Shown: positions 8,252 through 16,174 of the stretch, one piece after another
Layout: every line of letters begins with the position of its first letter
Numbering within the stretch: the stretch's first letter is position 1
Source: Simplicispira sp. 125
GTDB lineage: Bacteria; Pseudomonadota; Gammaproteobacteria; Burkholderiales; Burkholderiaceae_C
NCBI RefSeq assembly: GCF_003096555.1
Contig: NZ_QEKM01000001.1
Span: 2,232,001 to 2,296,000, forward strand
Length of the DNA stretch: 64,000 nt
Direction: 5' to 3'
The notes under the pieces: generated by a model
The model's database searches: none
The model's input: only the letters and a program-made list of their open reading frames with translations
Told to the model about the DNA's origin: nothing
Made by a program: the position numbers and the translations under genes

Positions 8252-8799
8252 GCCGCAGCATGACCCCATCCTCCCCATCCGCCAGCGCCCTGCATGCCCG
8301 CTGGCAGGCCCTGGCCCCGCGCGAACAAAGCCTGCTGCTGGCCGCCAGCGCCGTGGTGGCCGTGGCGCTGCTGTGGTGGCTGGCACTGGCCCCCGCGCTG
8401 CACACCTTGCGCAGCGCCCCGGCCCGCCACGCCAGCCTGGACAAACAGCTCCAGCAGATGCAGGCCCTGCAGGCCGAGGCCTTGCAACTGCAAGCCCAGC
8501 CCCGCGCCAACGCCGACGACGCACAGCGCGCGCTGCAGGCCTCCGTGTCTGCCGCCTTGGGCGCCAGTGCGCGCCTGGTGCAAAGTGGCGACCGCGCCAC
8601 CCTCACCCTCAAAGGCACACCGGCCGACGCACTGGCGGGCTGGTTGGCCCAGGCACGCAGCAATGCACGGGCCGTTCCCCAGGAAGTTCGCCTGGTGCGC
8701 AGCCCGGCGCCAGAATCGCGCACCGCCACAACGGCCAACACTGGCACACCGCCCGTGCGCTGGGATGGCAGCATCGTGCTGGCCCTGCCGCCACGCTGA
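8248..8799 (+). CDS. gspM: type II secretion protein GspM
   Basis: Small bitopic inner-membrane protein (183 residues) that partners with GspL. It has a cytoplasmic N-terminus with the common LAPREQSLLLAAS motif, one membrane helix at about residues 29-51, then a periplasmic domain with an Ala/Gln-rich helical stretch around 65-90 (KQLQQMQALQAEALQLQAQ). A second in-frame Met three codons downstream (MTPSSPS) could be the start, but the ATGA overlap with gspL favours 8248. Confidence 0.88.
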   Translation: MSRSMTPSSPSASALHARWQALAPREQSLLLAASAVVAVALLWWLALAPALHTLRSAPARHASLDKQLQQMQALQAEALQLQAQPRANADDAQRALQASVSAALGASARLVQSGDRATLTLKGTPADALAGWLAQARSNARAVPQEVRLVRSPAPESRTATTANTGTPPVRWDGSIVLALPPR

Positions 8800-8828
8800 T
8801 TCCCCCTGATCACTCCTTGCCTGTCGCG

Positions 8829-9638
8829 ATGCCTACCCTCCGCCGCCCCGCACGCCCCACCGGTAGTGCCACACGCTCGCCCTGGGCATGGGCGCTGGGC
8901 GGCATTCTGGTGGGCGCACTGCCCACGCTGGCGGTGTTTGCGCCGGCGCAGTGGCTTGCCGACGGCATCGCCCAGGCCAGCGGCCAGCGCGTGTTGCTGG
9001 CCGGGGTGCGCGGCACCGTCTGGACGGGTTCGGGCCAACTGGTGCTGACCGGCGGCCACGCCAGCCAGGACCAAGCCACCTTGCCCGGCCGGATCAGCTG
9101 GCGCCTGCGCCCTGCCTGGGGCGGCCTGCGTGCGCACATCGACGCCGCCTGCTGCACCCCTGCGCCCTTGCAGCTACAGGCCCAGGCCGGCTGGAATGGC
9201 GCGCGCATCACGGTGGCCGATGGCCAGAGCCATTGGCCTGCGGCCATGCTGGCGGGTCTGGGAACGCCCTGGAACACGCTGCAGCCCCAAGGCCAGCTCG
9301 CGCTGGAAACCCGGGGCCTGCAAGTGGACTGGGCCGCCGGGCGGATGGTGCTGGAGGGGCAGGCGCAACTCGACGCGCTGTCCATGTCGTCCCGCCTGTC
9401 CACGCTGCGCCCCATGGGCAGCTACCGCCTCACGCTACAAGGCGGGGCAACGCCCACGCTGGGCCTGCAGACCCTGCAGGGCGCCTTGCAGCTCTCGGGC
9501 AGCGGGCAATGGGTGGGCCAGCGCCTGCGCTTCACGGGCGAGGCCAGCGCCGTGCCGGAACGCGAAGGCGCACTGTCCAACCTGCTCAACATCATCGGGC
9601 GGCGCAACGGCGCACGCTCCCTCATTACGCTCGGTTAA
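8829..9638 (+). CDS. gspN: type II secretion protein GspN
   Basis: GspN (269 residues) is an accessory inner-membrane protein of some type II secretion systems with no firmly established role. It has an N-terminal hydrophobic segment (WALGGILVGALPTLAVFAPAQW, residues about 22-42) and a periplasmic beta-rich region with the family's GVRGTVWTGSGQLVL motif and the C-terminal RLRFTGEA / LLNIIGRR segments. The ATG at 8829 was chosen; the same frame stays open upstream over gspM without conserved content. Lies 29 bases after gspM and 13 bases before gspD. Confidence 0.88.
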   Translation: MPTLRRPARPTGSATRSPWAWALGGILVGALPTLAVFAPAQWLADGIAQASGQRVLLAGVRGTVWTGSGQLVLTGGHASQDQATLPGRISWRLRPAWGGLRAHIDAACCTPAPLQLQAQAGWNGARITVADGQSHWPAAMLAGLGTPWNTLQPQGQLALETRGLQVDWAAGRMVLEGQAQLDALSMSSRLSTLRPMGSYRLTLQGGATPTLGLQTLQGALQLSGSGQWVGQRLRFTGEASAVPEREGALSNLLNIIGRRNGARSLITLG

Positions 9639-9651
9639 CCCTGGATACCGT

Positions 9652-11877
9652 ATGACACCCCTGACCAAGCACCGCCTGCATTTTGCTATTACAACAATAG
9701 CTGCAAGCGCTTTGCTGGCAAGCGCCAGCGGCACAATTTATGCTCAAACGGCGCTGGACACCAGCACCGCCAGCGTGCGCCCCGGCGAGCCCGTGACGCT
9801 GAACTTTGCCAACGCCGAGATCGAAGCCGTGGCACGCACCATGGCCACCATCACCGGGCGCAATGTGGTGGTGGACCCGCGTGTGCGCGGACAGATCAAC
9901 CTGGTGACCGAACGCGCCGTGCTCCCGGCTGCCGCCTTCCAGCAATTTTTGGCAGCGCTGCGCCTGCAAGGCTTTACGGTGGTCGAGGCGGCCGGGCTGT
10001 ACAAGGTCGTGCCTGAGGCCGACGCCAAGCTGCAGGGTGGCAGTGTGAGCGTGGCCAAGGCGGGCAGCGCAGGCCCTGCGGGCGGGCAGATCGTCACGCA
10101 GATTTTCCGGCTCAACTACGAAAGCGCCAGCAACCTGGTGCCGGTGCTGCGCCCGCTCATCAGCCCGAACAACACCATCAACGCCAATCCGGGAACGAAT
10201 GCGCTGGTCATCACCGACTATGCCGACAACCTGCAGCGCCTGGGCAAAATCATCGCGGCCATGGATGTCTCCAATGCCAGCGATGTGGAGATCATCCCGC
10301 TCAAGCACGCCATTGCCACCGACCTGGCGCCGCTGGTGGCGCGCCTGATCGATGCGGGCGCCACGCCCACCGCCGCCGCCGCACCGGGGCAGGCCGACAC
10401 CTCCTTCAAGACCACACTGCTGGCCGAGCCGCACAGCAACGCCCTCATCCTGCGCGCCGCCAACCCGGCCCGCCTGGTGCAAGTGCGGGCCCTGGTAGAA
10501 AAACTCGACCAGCCGCCCGCACCCGGCAGCAGCGCCGCCAGCGGCAACATCCATGTGGTGTACCTGAAGAACGCCGACGCCACCAAGCTCGCGGCCACGC
10601 TGCGCGCCGCCCTATCGGCCGGCACGGGCAATGCACAGGCCAGCGCAGGCAGCAGCGTGGCACCCGCCAGCAGCACGTCCACGGGCGGTCTGAGCGCCAT
10701 GGGCAGCGGCACCACCAGCGGCAGTTCCAGCGCGGCCGCAGGCAGTGGCCTGGGCGCGGGGGCATCGTCCTCCAGCACCAGCAGCAACCAGCCCTCCACC
10801 GGCGGGCAGATCCAGGCCGACCCCACCACCAACTCGCTCATCATCACCGCACCCGAGCCGCAATACCGCCAGCTGCGCACGGTCATCGACAAGCTCGATG
10901 GCCGCCGTGCGCAGGTGCTGGTCGAGAGCCTGATCGTCGAGGTCAACGCCAACAAGCTGACCGAGTTCGGCATCCAGTGGCAAAGCGTGATGGGCAAGCA
11001 AGGCGATGGCACCGTAGGGGTCATCGGCACCAATTCAGGCGCTGCCGGCGCCAACATCCTGGGCCTGACCACAGCGCTGGCCTCGGGCAACGCCACGGCC
11101 GTGGGCAGCGCTGTGGGCAAACTGGGGGGCGGGCTGAACCTGGCACTGGCCCCGCGCATAGCCGGTCAGTACTACCTGGGCGCGCTGGCCAACTTCCTGC
11201 AAAACAGCGGCGACGCCAACGTGCTTTCCACCCCCAACCTGATGACGCTGGACAACGAAGAGGCACGCATCATCATTGGCAACAACGTCCCCTTTGTCAC
11301 CGGTTCGTATGCGAACACAGGCGGCAACAGCGGCGCGGTCAACCCCTTCACCACCGTGGAACGCAAGGACGTCGGCCTGATGCTGCGCGTGCGCCCGCAG
11401 ATCAACGAGAACGGCACCGTCAAACTGGCGATCTACCAGGAGGTCTCCAAGATCGACGGCAACACCCTTAGCGACGTGAACGGCCCCACCACCAGCAAGC
11501 GCGCCATCGAGTCGAATGTACTGGTGGAAGACGGCAGCATCATCGTGCTCGGCGGCCTGCTGGAAGACAGCTATTCGCAGGCCGAGGACAAGGTGCCGGT
11601 GATGGGCGACATTCCGCTGCTGGGCGCCCTGTTCCGCAGCGAGAACCGCTCGCGCAAGAAGACCAACCTGATGGTGTTCCTGCGCCCCGTGGTGGTACGT
11701 GATGCGGCCACCAGCGATGCACTGATGCTCGACCGCTACGAATCCATCCGCGCACTGCAGCAGGTGGTGCAGCCCACCCCCAGTGCGGTGATGAACTCCA
11801 TCTCCGGTGCGCCCGTGCTACCCGCCCTGCGCCCAGCGGCGCCCGATGCGCAGGTCTTCCCTGCCAACGCCAACTGA
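9652..11877 (+). CDS. gspD: type II secretion secretin GspD
   Basis: Outer-membrane secretin, 741 residues, forming the export channel for folded exoproteins. Layout: signal peptide about 1-31 ending at IYAQ; N0 domain with [19 protein letters not shown]1-N3 repeats; secretin domain with [20 protein letters not shown] and the terminal [16 protein letters not shown] Ser/Gly/Ala-rich low-complexity linker at about 339-384 interrupts the N3 region. The ATG at 9652 follows gspN by 13 bases; the frame is open far upstream but that part is a gspN shadow. The DNA encoding the signal peptide (9681-9730) matches the short intergenic repeat found elsewhere in the window. Confidence 0.95.
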   Translation: MTPLTKHRLHFAITTIAASALLASASGTIYAQTALDTSTASVRPGEPVTLNFANAEIEAVARTMATITGRNVVVDPRVRGQINLVTERAVLPAAAFQQFLAALRLQGFTVVEAAGLYKVVPEADAKLQGGSVSVAKAGSAGPAGGQIVTQIFRLNYESASNLVPVLRPLISPNNTINANPGTNALVITDYADNLQRLGKIIAAMDVSNASDVEIIPLKHAIATDLAPLVARLIDAGATPTAAAAPGQADTSFKTTLLAEPHSNALILRAANPARLVQVRALVEKLDQPPAPGSSAASGNIHVVYLKNADATKLAATLRAALSAGTGNAQASAGSSVAPASSTSTGGLSAMGSGTTSGSSSAAAGSGLGAGASSSSTSSNQPSTGGQIQADPTTNSLIITAPEPQYRQLRTVIDKLDGRRAQVLVESLIVEVNANKLTEFGIQWQSVMGKQGDGTVGVIGTNSGAAGANILGLTTALASGNATAVGSAVGKLGGGLNLALAPRIAGQYYLGALANFLQNSGDANVLSTPNLMTLDNEEARIIIGNNVPFVTGSYANTGGNSGAVNPFTTVERKDVGLMLRVRPQINENGTVKLAIYQEVSKIDGNTLSDVNGPTTSKRAIESNVLVEDGSIIVLGGLLEDSYSQAEDKVPVMGDIPLLGALFRSENRSRKKTNLMVFLRPVVVRDAATSDALMLDRYESIRALQQVVQPTPSAVMNSISGAPVLPALRPAAPDAQVFPANAN
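9681..9730 (-). repeat. short repeat copy inside gspD signal-peptide codons
   Basis: Within gspD the bases run TTTTGCTATTACAACAATAG, then CTGCAAGCGC, a short spacer and AAGCGCCAGCG. This is the reverse orientation of the short palindromic repeat (CAGCTATT...AATAG and AGCGCTT...AAGCGCT arms). In frame it encodes [14 protein letters not shown], the hydrophobic core of the signal peptide. Confidence 0.6.
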
Positions 11878-11887
11878 GACCCTGCCG

Positions 11888-13276
11888 ATGCGCCACCCCC
11901 TGCCCTACGCCTTCGCCCGCAGCGCCCAGTTGCTGCTGGAGGACGACGGCCAGCAGCTCGTGCTCTGGCATGGCCCCACGCCGGACGCGGCCGCTCTCAG
12001 CGAGGTGCTGCGCAAGCACGCCGTGCGGCAATTGCAGCCGCTCGATGCGCACGCGCTCGCCCAGCGCATCAGTGCGGCCTATGCGCAGGGCGAATCGAGC
12101 GCGGCCACGGTAGTGAGCGAGGTCGAGTCTGACGCCGACCTCTCGCGCATGATGCAGGAGCTTCCCGCCGTGGAAGACCTGCTGGAAGCCGCTGACGATG
12201 CCCCCATCATCCGCATGCTCAACGCCCTGCTCACGCAGGCCGCACGCGACGGCGCGAGCGACATCCACATCGAGCCCTACGAGCGGCATTCGAGCGTGCG
12301 TTTTCGCGTTGATGGCACGCTGCGCGAGGTGGTGCAGCCCAACCGTGCGCTGCACGCCGCCCTGATCAGCCGCCTGAAGATCATGGCGGACCTCGACATT
12401 TCAGAAAAACGCCTGCCGCAGGACGGCCGCATCAGCCTGCGCCTGGGTACACGCGCGATCGACGTGCGCGTCTCTACCCTGCCCAGCGCCCACGGCGAGC
12501 GGGCCGTGCTGCGCCTGCTGGACAAGAGCGAAGCCAAGCTGAGCCTGGAGGCTGTGGGCATGCAGGGCGACACACTGCGGCGCTTTACGGGCCTGATCGG
12601 CCAGCCCCACGGCATCGTGCTCGTCACCGGCCCCACGGGCTCGGGCAAGACCACCACGCTGTACGCCGCGCTCACCCGGCTGGATGCGATGCGCAACAAC
12701 ATCATGACGGTGGAAGACCCGATCGAGTACGAGCTGCCCGGCGTGGGCCAGACGCAGGTCAACAGCAAGATCGACCTCACCTTTGCCAAGGCCCTGCGCG
12801 CCATCCTGCGCCAGGACCCGGATGTGATCATGATCGGCGAAATCCGCGACTTCGAGACCGCGCAAATCGCCATCCAGGCCAGCCTGACCGGCCACCTGGT
12901 ACTGGCCACCCTGCACACCAACGACGCCGCCAGCGCCGTCACGCGCCTGACCGACATGGGCGTGGAGCCGTTCCTGCTGTCAAGCTCGCTGCTGGGGGTG
13001 CTGGCGCAGCGCCTGGTGCGCAAGACCTGCAAGGCCTGCCAGGGCGCAGGCTGCGAGGTCTGCGGACTCACCGGCTATGCGGGGCGCACGGGCGTTTTCG
13101 AGTTGCTGACGACCACCGACGCCATCCGCGCCCAGATCCACAACAAGGCCTCCGAGGCCGATATCCGCGCAGCCGCCCAGGCCGATGGCATGCAGTTGAT
13201 GCGAGACGATGGCGAACGCCTGATCCGCGAAGGCATCACCAGCCGCGAGGAAGTGTTGCGGGTCACGCGGGATTGA
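11888..13276 (+). CDS. gspE: type II secretion ATPase GspE
   Basis: Cytoplasmic traffic ATPase, 462 residues, that powers pseudopilus assembly through GspL. Walker A is [12 protein letters not shown] at about residue 248; the Asp box, Walker B (VIMIGEIRD) and His box ([14 protein letters not shown]) follow. The zinc-binding insert near residues 381-392 is compact, C-x2-C-x4-C-x2-C ([15 protein letters not shown]), as in many GspE of this group. The ATG at 11888 starts [12 protein letters not shown], ten bases after gspD. gspF, which follows gspE in many type II operons, is absent; a short repeat and long repeat copy A follow instead. Confidence 0.95.
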   Translation: MRHPLPYAFARSAQLLLEDDGQQLVLWHGPTPDAAALSEVLRKHAVRQLQPLDAHALAQRISAAYAQGESSAATVVSEVESDADLSRMMQELPAVEDLLEAADDAPIIRMLNALLTQAARDGASDIHIEPYERHSSVRFRVDGTLREVVQPNRALHAALISRLKIMADLDISEKRLPQDGRISLRLGTRAIDVRVSTLPSAHGERAVLRLLDKSEAKLSLEAVGMQGDTLRRFTGLIGQPHGIVLVTGPTGSGKTTTLYAALTRLDAMRNNIMTVEDPIEYELPGVGQTQVNSKIDLTFAKALRAILRQDPDVIMIGEIRDFETAQIAIQASLTGHLVLATLHTNDAASAVTRLTDMGVEPFLLSSSLLGVLAQRLVRKTCKACQGAGCEVCGLTGYAGRTGVFELLTTTDAIRAQIHNKASEADIRAAAQADGMQLMRDDGERLIREGITSREEVLRVTRD

Positions 13277-13284
13277 GCTTTTAG

Positions 13285-13343
13285 TGTTTTTGGGCTCTGA
13301 CGCTTATAGATTAAGCGCTAATAGCTATTGTTTTTATAGCTAC
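13285..13343 (+). repeat. short palindromic intergenic repeat, copy 2
   Basis: Follows the gspE stop by eight bases. Pattern: TTTTTGGGCTCTGACGCTTA, a short spacer, TTAAGCGCTAA, then TAGCTATTGTTTTTATAGCTA, where TAGCTAT and ATAGCTA form a perfect seven-base stem. It may act as a weak terminator for the gsp operon. It abuts the long repeat copy A, as copy 3 abuts copy B. Confidence 0.8.
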
Positions 13344-13346
13344 CGA

Positions 13347-13890
13347 CATGCCTTTGCAGCGGGCGGAGGCCGGGAGTCGCCCGGCGTGCGAGTAACTTTC
13401 TTTCGCGTCGCCGAAAAAAGTCACCAAAGAAAGGGCGCCCCTGCAGGCTGCGTCCCTGCGCTTCGCTACGGGCAACCTGCGTCCAGCGGGGTCTCCTGAA
13501 GGGAACCCTGGGATCGGGCATCCACCCGGGCCATTGCTGCGCTCGGCCCCGAGAGGGTAGCGGCGCTACGCGCCGCGCAAGTCAGGCCGAGCGCAGCAAT
13601 GGCCCGTTTGGGGCTTCCAACCCCCTTCTGGCTACGCCTGCGGCGGGGTGCTTGCGGGGTGGCGGGTGTGCCGCAGGACACACCCGCTTCGTGATCTGAC
13701 TCGCCGCATTTGTCTGAACGCAGCTGCGCAGCAGCGTAGTGAGTTATGCGGCGCACCCCGCAAGCACCCCGGCGCAGGTGTGCCCCGCAGGGGCCGCAGG
13801 CTGTGGGGCGCGTTTCTTTGCCTCCTTTCTTGTCGCGCACAAGAAAGGAGGTCGCCCGCCGGGGCGAGTCCCGGCCTCCGACCTCAAACA
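13347..13890. repeat. long structured interspersed repeat, copy A
   Basis: About 0.54 kb with no convincing gene; the reading frames here are not believable proteins. It begins CATGCCTTTGCAGCGGGCGG, as copy B at 49658 does, and the right ~280 bases (from about 13608) are almost identical to copy B. It contains several inverted repeats: a perfect 22-base pair of arms at 13527-13548 and 13585-13606, a 24-base pair with one mismatch at 13637-13660 and 13755-13778, and a hairpin at 13821-13851 with arms CCTCCTTTCTTG / CAAGAAAGGAGG. This accounts for the whole gap between gspE and hisF. Confidence 0.85.
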
Positions 13891-13915
13891 AGAAAACAGA
13901 GGCAACAGAGACACA

Positions 13916-14716
13916 TCACAATCGCACCGGAATCCCCCGCTCCCGCATATGCCGCTTGGCCTGCTCCACCGTGTACTCGCCGTAGTGGAAAATGCTGGCG
14001 GCCAGCACCGCGTCGGCGCCGCCGATCTGGATGCCGTCGGCCAGGTGGTCCAGGTCGCCCACGCCGCCCGAGGCGATCACGGGCACATCCACCGCGTCGC
14101 TCACGGCGCGTGTCAGCGCCAGGTCAAAGCCGGCCTTGGTGCCGTCGCGGTCCATGCTGGTGAGCAAAATCTCGCCCGCGCCGCGCCGCGCCATCTCCAT
14201 GGCCCACTGCACGGCGTCCAGCCCAGTGTTCTTGCGCCCACCGTGGCTGAACACATCCCAACCAGCGCCCACGGGCTGGCCATCAAGGCCCAGGCGGGCC
14301 TGCTCCTCAACGCTGCGGCGCTTGGCGTCGATGGCCACCACGATGCACTGCGCGCCGTATTTGCTCGATGCCGCGTTGATGACCTCGGGGTTGGCAATGG
14401 CGGCCGAGTTGAAGCTGGTCTTGTCGGCCCCGGCGTTGAGCAGGCGGCGCACATCGTCCACGGTGCGCACGCCCCCGCCCACGGTCAGCGGGATGAAGAC
14501 CTGGCTGGCCACGGCCTCGATGATGTGCAGGATCAGGTCGCGCCCGTCGCTGGTGGCGGTGATGTCGAGAAAGGTCAGCTCATCCGCCCCCTGGGCGTTG
14601 TAGCGCGCGGCGATCTCCACCGGGTCGCCGGCATCGCGCAGTTCGACAAAGTTGACGCCCTTGACGACGCGGCCACCGGTCACGTCAAGGCAGGGAATGA
14701 TGCGTTTGGCAAGCAT
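13916..14716 (-). CDS. hisF: imidazole glycerol phosphate synthase subunit HisF
   Basis: Cyclase subunit, 266 residues. It uses ammonia from HisH to turn PRFAR into imidazole glycerol phosphate and AICAR in histidine synthesis. A (beta/alpha)8 barrel with catalytic Asp11 ([16 protein letters not shown]) and Asp130 ([10 protein letters not shown]), and phosphate-binding [10 protein letters not shown] near the end. The ATG at 14716 gives the canonical [11 protein letters not shown] start; the frame extends 19 codons upstream without conservation. It stands alone: its partner hisH and hisA are about 15 kb away beyond galE and the pel operon, and hisI/hisE do not follow it. Confidence 0.97.
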   Translation of the reverse strand: MLAKRIIPCLDVTGGRVVKGVNFVELRDAGDPVEIAARYNAQGADELTFLDITATSDGRDLILHIIEAVASQVFIPLTVGGGVRTVDDVRRLLNAGADKTSFNSAAIANPEVINAASSKYGAQCIVVAIDAKRRSVEEQARLGLDGQPVGAGWDVFSHGGRKNTGLDAVQWAMEMARRGAGEILLTSMDRDGTKAGFDLALTRAVSDAVDVPVIASGGVGDLDHLADGIQIGGADAVLAASIFHYGEYTVEQAKRHMRERGIPVRL

Positions 14717-14798
14717 GGCGCTGGAAATCCGGGTGTTGAAGACAAGGCCCGCAAGATACCATGGCCCGCGCAATGCGCACGGAGCACTATGAATAAGT

Positions 14799-14889
14799 GA
14801 GCTGCTTGCGCTTGTTGATATTGATTTTCAAATTATTTTCATATTGAAACTCAATACCATCAAGCGCCACAAGCTATTATTAAGATAGC
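14799..14889. repeat. long imperfect inverted repeat between galE and hisF
   Basis: Two arms, about 14800-14830 (AGCTGCTTGCGCTTGTTGAT then ATTGATTTTC) and 14842-14876 (GAAACTCAATACCATCAAGCGCCACAAGCT), are near reverse complements around an AT-rich loop. The outer parts resemble two opposed partial copies of the short repeat. It lies just after the galE stop and upstream of hisF, so it could act as a terminator for galE. No gene in the 174-base gap. Confidence 0.6.
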
Positions 14890-14890
14890 A

Positions 14891-15907
14891 TCAAGACATC
14901 TGCAGGCTGCGCGCCACACCGTCCTGCCATCGCCAGGCGTCCTGGCACATGCGCTCTGTGCCAAGGCGCGCTTTCCAGCCCAGCAGGCGCTCGGCCAGCG
15001 AGGGGTCGGCCCAACATGCAGCCACATCCCCAGGGCGGCGCGCCACCACCTGGTAGGGCACCGGGCGGCCGCTGGCCTGCTCGAAGCCGCGCACCATCTC
15101 CAGCACCGACACGGGCCGGCCCGTTCCCAGGTTCACCGTCAGCAGGCCCGGGTGCTGGCGCAGGTAGCGCAGCGCGGCCACATGGCCGTCTGCCAGGTCG
15201 CAGACGTGGATGTAATCACGCACACCGGTGCCGTCGGGGGTGGGGTAGTCATTGCCATAGACGCTCAAGCACGCGCGCTGCCCAGCGGCCACTTGCGCCA
15301 CGTAGGGCAGCAGGTTGTTGGGCACGTCCTGCGGGTCTTCGCCGATCAGGCCGCTCTCATGTGCGCCCACGGGGTTGAAGTAGCGCAGCCGCGCGATGCG
15401 CCATTGACCGGGCTGGGCAGCGTCCACATCGGCCAGCATTTGCTCCATCATGAGCTTGCTCCAGCCATAGGGATTGGTAGCCGAGAGCGGAAAGTCTTCA
15501 CGGATCGGCAGGCTGGCCGGTTCGCCATACACCGTGGCCGATGACGAAAACACCAGGCTGCGCACCTGCGCGGCCTGCATGGCACGCAGCAGTGTCAACG
15601 TGCCTGCCACGTTGTTGTCGTAATAGCGCAGTGGCTCACGCACCGACTCACCCACGGCCTTGAGCCCCGCGAAGTGCACCACCGCCGTCACGGGGTGCTG
15701 GGCGAACACTTTCTCCAGCAGCGCGCCATCGCGCACATCCCCTTCGACATACTGAGGAGCGATCCCAGTGATGCGTTCGACGCGCTCCAGCACCGATGGG
15801 CGGCTGTTGCTGAAGTTGTCGAGCACCAGATACTTCTCTGCGGCCGCAGCCAGTGCCACGCAGGTGTGCGATCCGATATAGCCAGCGCCCCCAGTCACCA
15901 GAATCAT
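14891..15907 (-). CDS. galE: UDP-hexose 4-epimerase (GalE), predicted to accept UDP-GlcNAc
   Basis: Short-chain dehydrogenase-type epimerase of 338 residues, the same length as E. coli GalE. NAD-binding GGAGYIGS lies at residues 6-13; catalytic Tyr147 and Lys151 are in YGWSK; SSSATVYG is at 121-128. The gating residue that is Tyr299 in E. coli GalE, a block to N-acetylated sugars, is Cys298 here (GDVAACWADPSLAE), as in human GALE (Cys307), which interconverts UDP-GlcNAc and UDP-GalNAc. It is divergent from the pel operon, whose polymer is built from GalNAc, so its job is probably to supply UDP-GalNAc, as PelX does elsewhere. Both activities may coexist. Confidence 0.93.
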   Translation of the reverse strand: MILVTGGAGYIGSHTCVALAAAAEKYLVLDNFSNSRPSVLERVERITGIAPQYVEGDVRDGALLEKVFAQHPVTAVVHFAGLKAVGESVREPLRYYDNNVAGTLTLLRAMQAAQVRSLVFSSSATVYGEPASLPIREDFPLSATNPYGWSKLMMEQMLADVDAAQPGQWRIARLRYFNPVGAHESGLIGEDPQDVPNNLLPYVAQVAAGQRACLSVYGNDYPTPDGTGVRDYIHVCDLADGHVAALRYLRQHPGLLTVNLGTGRPVSVLEMVRGFEQASGRPVPYQVVARRPGDVAACWADPSLAERLLGWKARLGTERMCQDAWRWQDGVARSLQMS

Positions 15908-15971
15908 GGGCGGGCTCCTTGGCGCAGCGACTGCAATACGGGTGCGGGAACGGGTATTTTTTTCATAATTT

Positions 15972-16013
15972 TTGACTACTAATTTAAATACGATTTAATA
16001 GTGTAGCTATCAA
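15972..16013. promoter_or_regulatory. overlapping divergent promoters for galE and pelA
   Basis: In the AT-rich 267-base galE-pelA gap, the plus strand shows TTGACT (15972-15977), 16 bases, then TTTAAT (15994-15999), facing pelA with a predicted leader of about 170 bases. The minus strand shows TTGATA (16013-16008), 17 bases, then TATTTA (15990-15985), facing galE. The two core promoters overlap, so polymerase or a regulator bound for one would affect the other. Predicted by inspection only. Confidence 0.5.
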
Positions 16014-16174
16014 CTCTTTCCTAAAATCCACTGTGACATTTTGATACTGCCACGCATGCTGGCACCATCCACGCTCTATGTCGCGCTGCGTTTGGGAATC
16101 CCCGTTTCGCTGCCCTCTCCTTGCAGCAGCGTTGGTGGTCCGAATTTTTCTGTTCCCATTGATTTCACAACGCC

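Noticed and set aside
9130..9651. An N-terminal extension of gspD covering gspN
   Set aside because: The 174 upstream codons overlap gspN in another frame and lack secretin or signal-peptide features; the ATG at 9652 gives a proper signal peptide.
13347..13890. Insertion sequence or transposase remnant
   Set aside because: No transposase-like frame and no clear target duplication; described as a structured repeat instead.
13466..13891. Reading frames inside long repeat A and the matching ones in copy B (49735-50388)
   Set aside because: They are products of the repeat (for example GGRDSPRRATSFLVRDKKGG), follow its hairpins, and are shared only through the repeat; no ribosome sites or family content.
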